NCBI RefSeq assembly: GCF_938029845.1
Contig: NZ_CALHGG010000163.1
Span: 1 to 6,676, forward strand
Source of the DNA: an uncultured Capnocytophaga sp.
GTDB lineage: Bacteria > Bacteroidota > Bacteroidia > Flavobacteriales > Flavobacteriaceae
DNA: 6,676 bases
Direction: 5' to 3'
Shown: positions 6,001 through 6,676 of the stretch, one piece after another
Position numbering within the stretch: position 1 is the first letter of the stretch
Layout of the letters: each line of letters opens with the position of its first letter
Notes under the pieces: generated by a model
Told to the model about the DNA's origin: nothing
The model's database searches: none
What the model saw: only the letters and a program-made list of their open reading frames with translations
Program-made: the position numbers and the translations under genes

Positions 6001-6486
6001 ATCACCGTATCAGGAAGAGTTTTTGATGACGAAAATAAACCTTTCCCTAAGGTAATAGTCTCCAATGGTAGAGAAAAGGTATATACCGATGCCCAAGGAA
6101 AATATACTATACAAGCAAAACTATTTGATATATTAGAATTCTCTGTTGAAAGCGAATATAAAGGGTATAAAATGAATAAACAATATTACTTTGTAATCAA
6201 GAATATACCGCATCAAAAGTATAAAGTACAATTAGATTCTGATGTAATTTATAAATATTTTGTGGATCCTTATACAGTATCTTTTAGTTTTTACCTAGAT
6301 GATTCAAAAATTGAAAAATCGAATGAAGAAGCATTCAAGGAGCGTGTGCGCAATGGAGAGTTTTATACCTATGAGATACGCACTTGGGATGAGATGCCTA
6401 AGGAAATAGAACAGATTTCTATGTATAATGTGTTTGTTTACACCCAAGATTACTATAACCAACATATCAAAAACAAACAAAAATAA
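5947..6486 (+). CDS. Array gene 6: secreted short-form sandwich plus degenerate plug protein
   Basis: The protein has 179 residues with the shared 18-residue leader and a mature part beginning QITVSGRVFDDENKPFPKV, very close to gene 3 at both DNA and protein level for roughly the first 28 codons. The sandwich continues with YTDAQGKYTIQAKLFDILEF, and the IPHQKY motif stands at 87-92. The C-terminal module (about 110-166) is the most eroded plug of the array: the LFVLDG strand has become SFSFYLDDS and no YGxxG turn remains, yet the short-form motif AFKERVRNGEFYTYEI and the tail VYTQDYYNQHIKNK are kept. It contains no cysteine at all. It follows gene 5 by 5 nt and is probably the last gene of its transcript; 57 nt separate it from the efflux channel gene. 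The function is unknown. Confidence 0.83.
   Translation: MTRLTIFLFFFTLSTMAQITVSGRVFDDENKPFPKVIVSNGREKVYTDAQGKYTIQAKLFDILEFSVESEYKGYKMNKQYYFVIKNIPHQKYKVQLDSDVIYKYFVDPYTVSFSFYLDDSKIEKSNEEAFKERVRNGEFYTYEIRTWDEMPKEIEQISMYNVFVYTQDYYNQHIKNKQK
6439..6466 (+). repeat. Short-form 3' tail repeat, copy in gene 6
   Basis: This is the same tail block, here encoding TQDYYNQH; the second half is identical to gene 2. Confidence 0.7.
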
Positions 6487-6543
6487 TTAATATTATAAAA
6501 CCTTATCGCTTATTATCTATTACTTATTACCTAAATTAAGATT

Positions 6544-6676
6544 ATGAACAGAATCATTTATAAAGGTTTCGCAGTGGCTTTTGTAGCCCTTACCCTTACC
6601 GCTTGTGCAGGTCGCAAAACTTACGAGCGTCCCAATGTCGTAAATGAAAAACTTTTCCGTACGGACAATATCCCTA
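6544..6676 (+). CDS. Outer-membrane efflux channel lipoprotein (OprM/NodT-type), N-terminal part
   Basis: The ATG at 6544 opens a frame running off the right edge, giving 44 residues: a Lys/Arg-containing start (MNRIIYKG), a hydrophobic core and a lipobox Leu-Thr-Ala-Cys with Cys21, so the mature protein is lipidated. The following AGRKTYERPNV is the usual start of outer-membrane factor lipoproteins of RND systems (Cys, a short linker, then Tyr-x-Arg-Pro). Such proteins form the trimeric exit duct of tripartite pumps. This fits the adaptor at the left edge of the window, but the array, two enzymes and no pump gene lie between them. With only the N-terminus visible, the assignment rests on the lipobox and the YxRP motif. 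Confidence 0.72.
   Translation, partial: MNRIIYKGFAVAFVALTLTACAGRKTYERPNVVNEKLFRTDNIP

Noticed and set aside
2407..6486. Array read as one broken SusC gene (pseudogene fragments).
   Set aside because: Five of the six genes have an MxxL-type start with a full signal peptide, each has its own stop, and the modules repeat rather than continue one another, so these are separate paralogues.

Overview
The window looks like a chromosomal segment of a member of the Bacteroidota, probably a flavobacterium (Capnocytophaga-like is my best guess, by feel rather than proof). The reasons are the absence of Shine-Dalgarno sequences before almost every gene, signal peptides ending in Met-Ala-Gln, and building blocks typical of SusC/TonB-dependent receptors of that phylum. 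All supported genes are on the + strand and no gap without a gene exceeds 141 bases.

Left part (1-2370), about half G+C on a hand-counted line: the C-terminal half of an RND-efflux periplasmic adaptor (AcrA/MexA type), a metallo-beta-lactamase-fold hydrolase of the NAPE-PLD/UlaG-like type carrying a lipoprotein-like signal, and a complete clade-B beta-carbonic anhydrase. The adaptor stop and hydrolase start share a base (TAATG).

Middle part (2407-6486), clearly more A+T-rich: six consecutive small secreted paralogues, here called genes 1 to 6. They are built from two modules: a TonB-receptor plug-like segment (pattern LFVLDGxxx ... YGxxGxxGVIIVxTK) and a carboxypeptidase-regulatory-like beta-sandwich (pattern ISGRVxDExGxPxxxxxVxN ... 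TDxxGxYxIxAKxWD). These are the domains that precede the beta-barrel in SusC-like receptors, but no gene in the array has room for a barrel. Long forms (genes 1 and 4) are plug A + sandwich + plug B; short forms (2, 3, 6) are sandwich + degenerate plug B; gene 5 is plug A alone. Genes 3 to 6 share an identical 18-residue signal peptide whose DNA differs only at synonymous positions, while the mature proteins have diverged widely. Spacing (5 and 12 nt, then a 141-nt gap, then a 4-nt overlap and 5 nt) suggests two transcription blocks, 1-2-3 and 4-5-6, separated by a spacer with a duplicated 19-bp element.

Right end (6544-6676): the beginning of an outer-membrane efflux lipoprotein (OprM/NodT type). 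An RND adaptor and an outer-membrane channel therefore bracket the window without the inner-membrane pump gene between them.

The array is the part worth attention: a local family of barrel-less SusC-like N-terminal modules with conserved ends and variable middles. Its function is not known to me; a periplasmic binding or partner-docking role is only inference.
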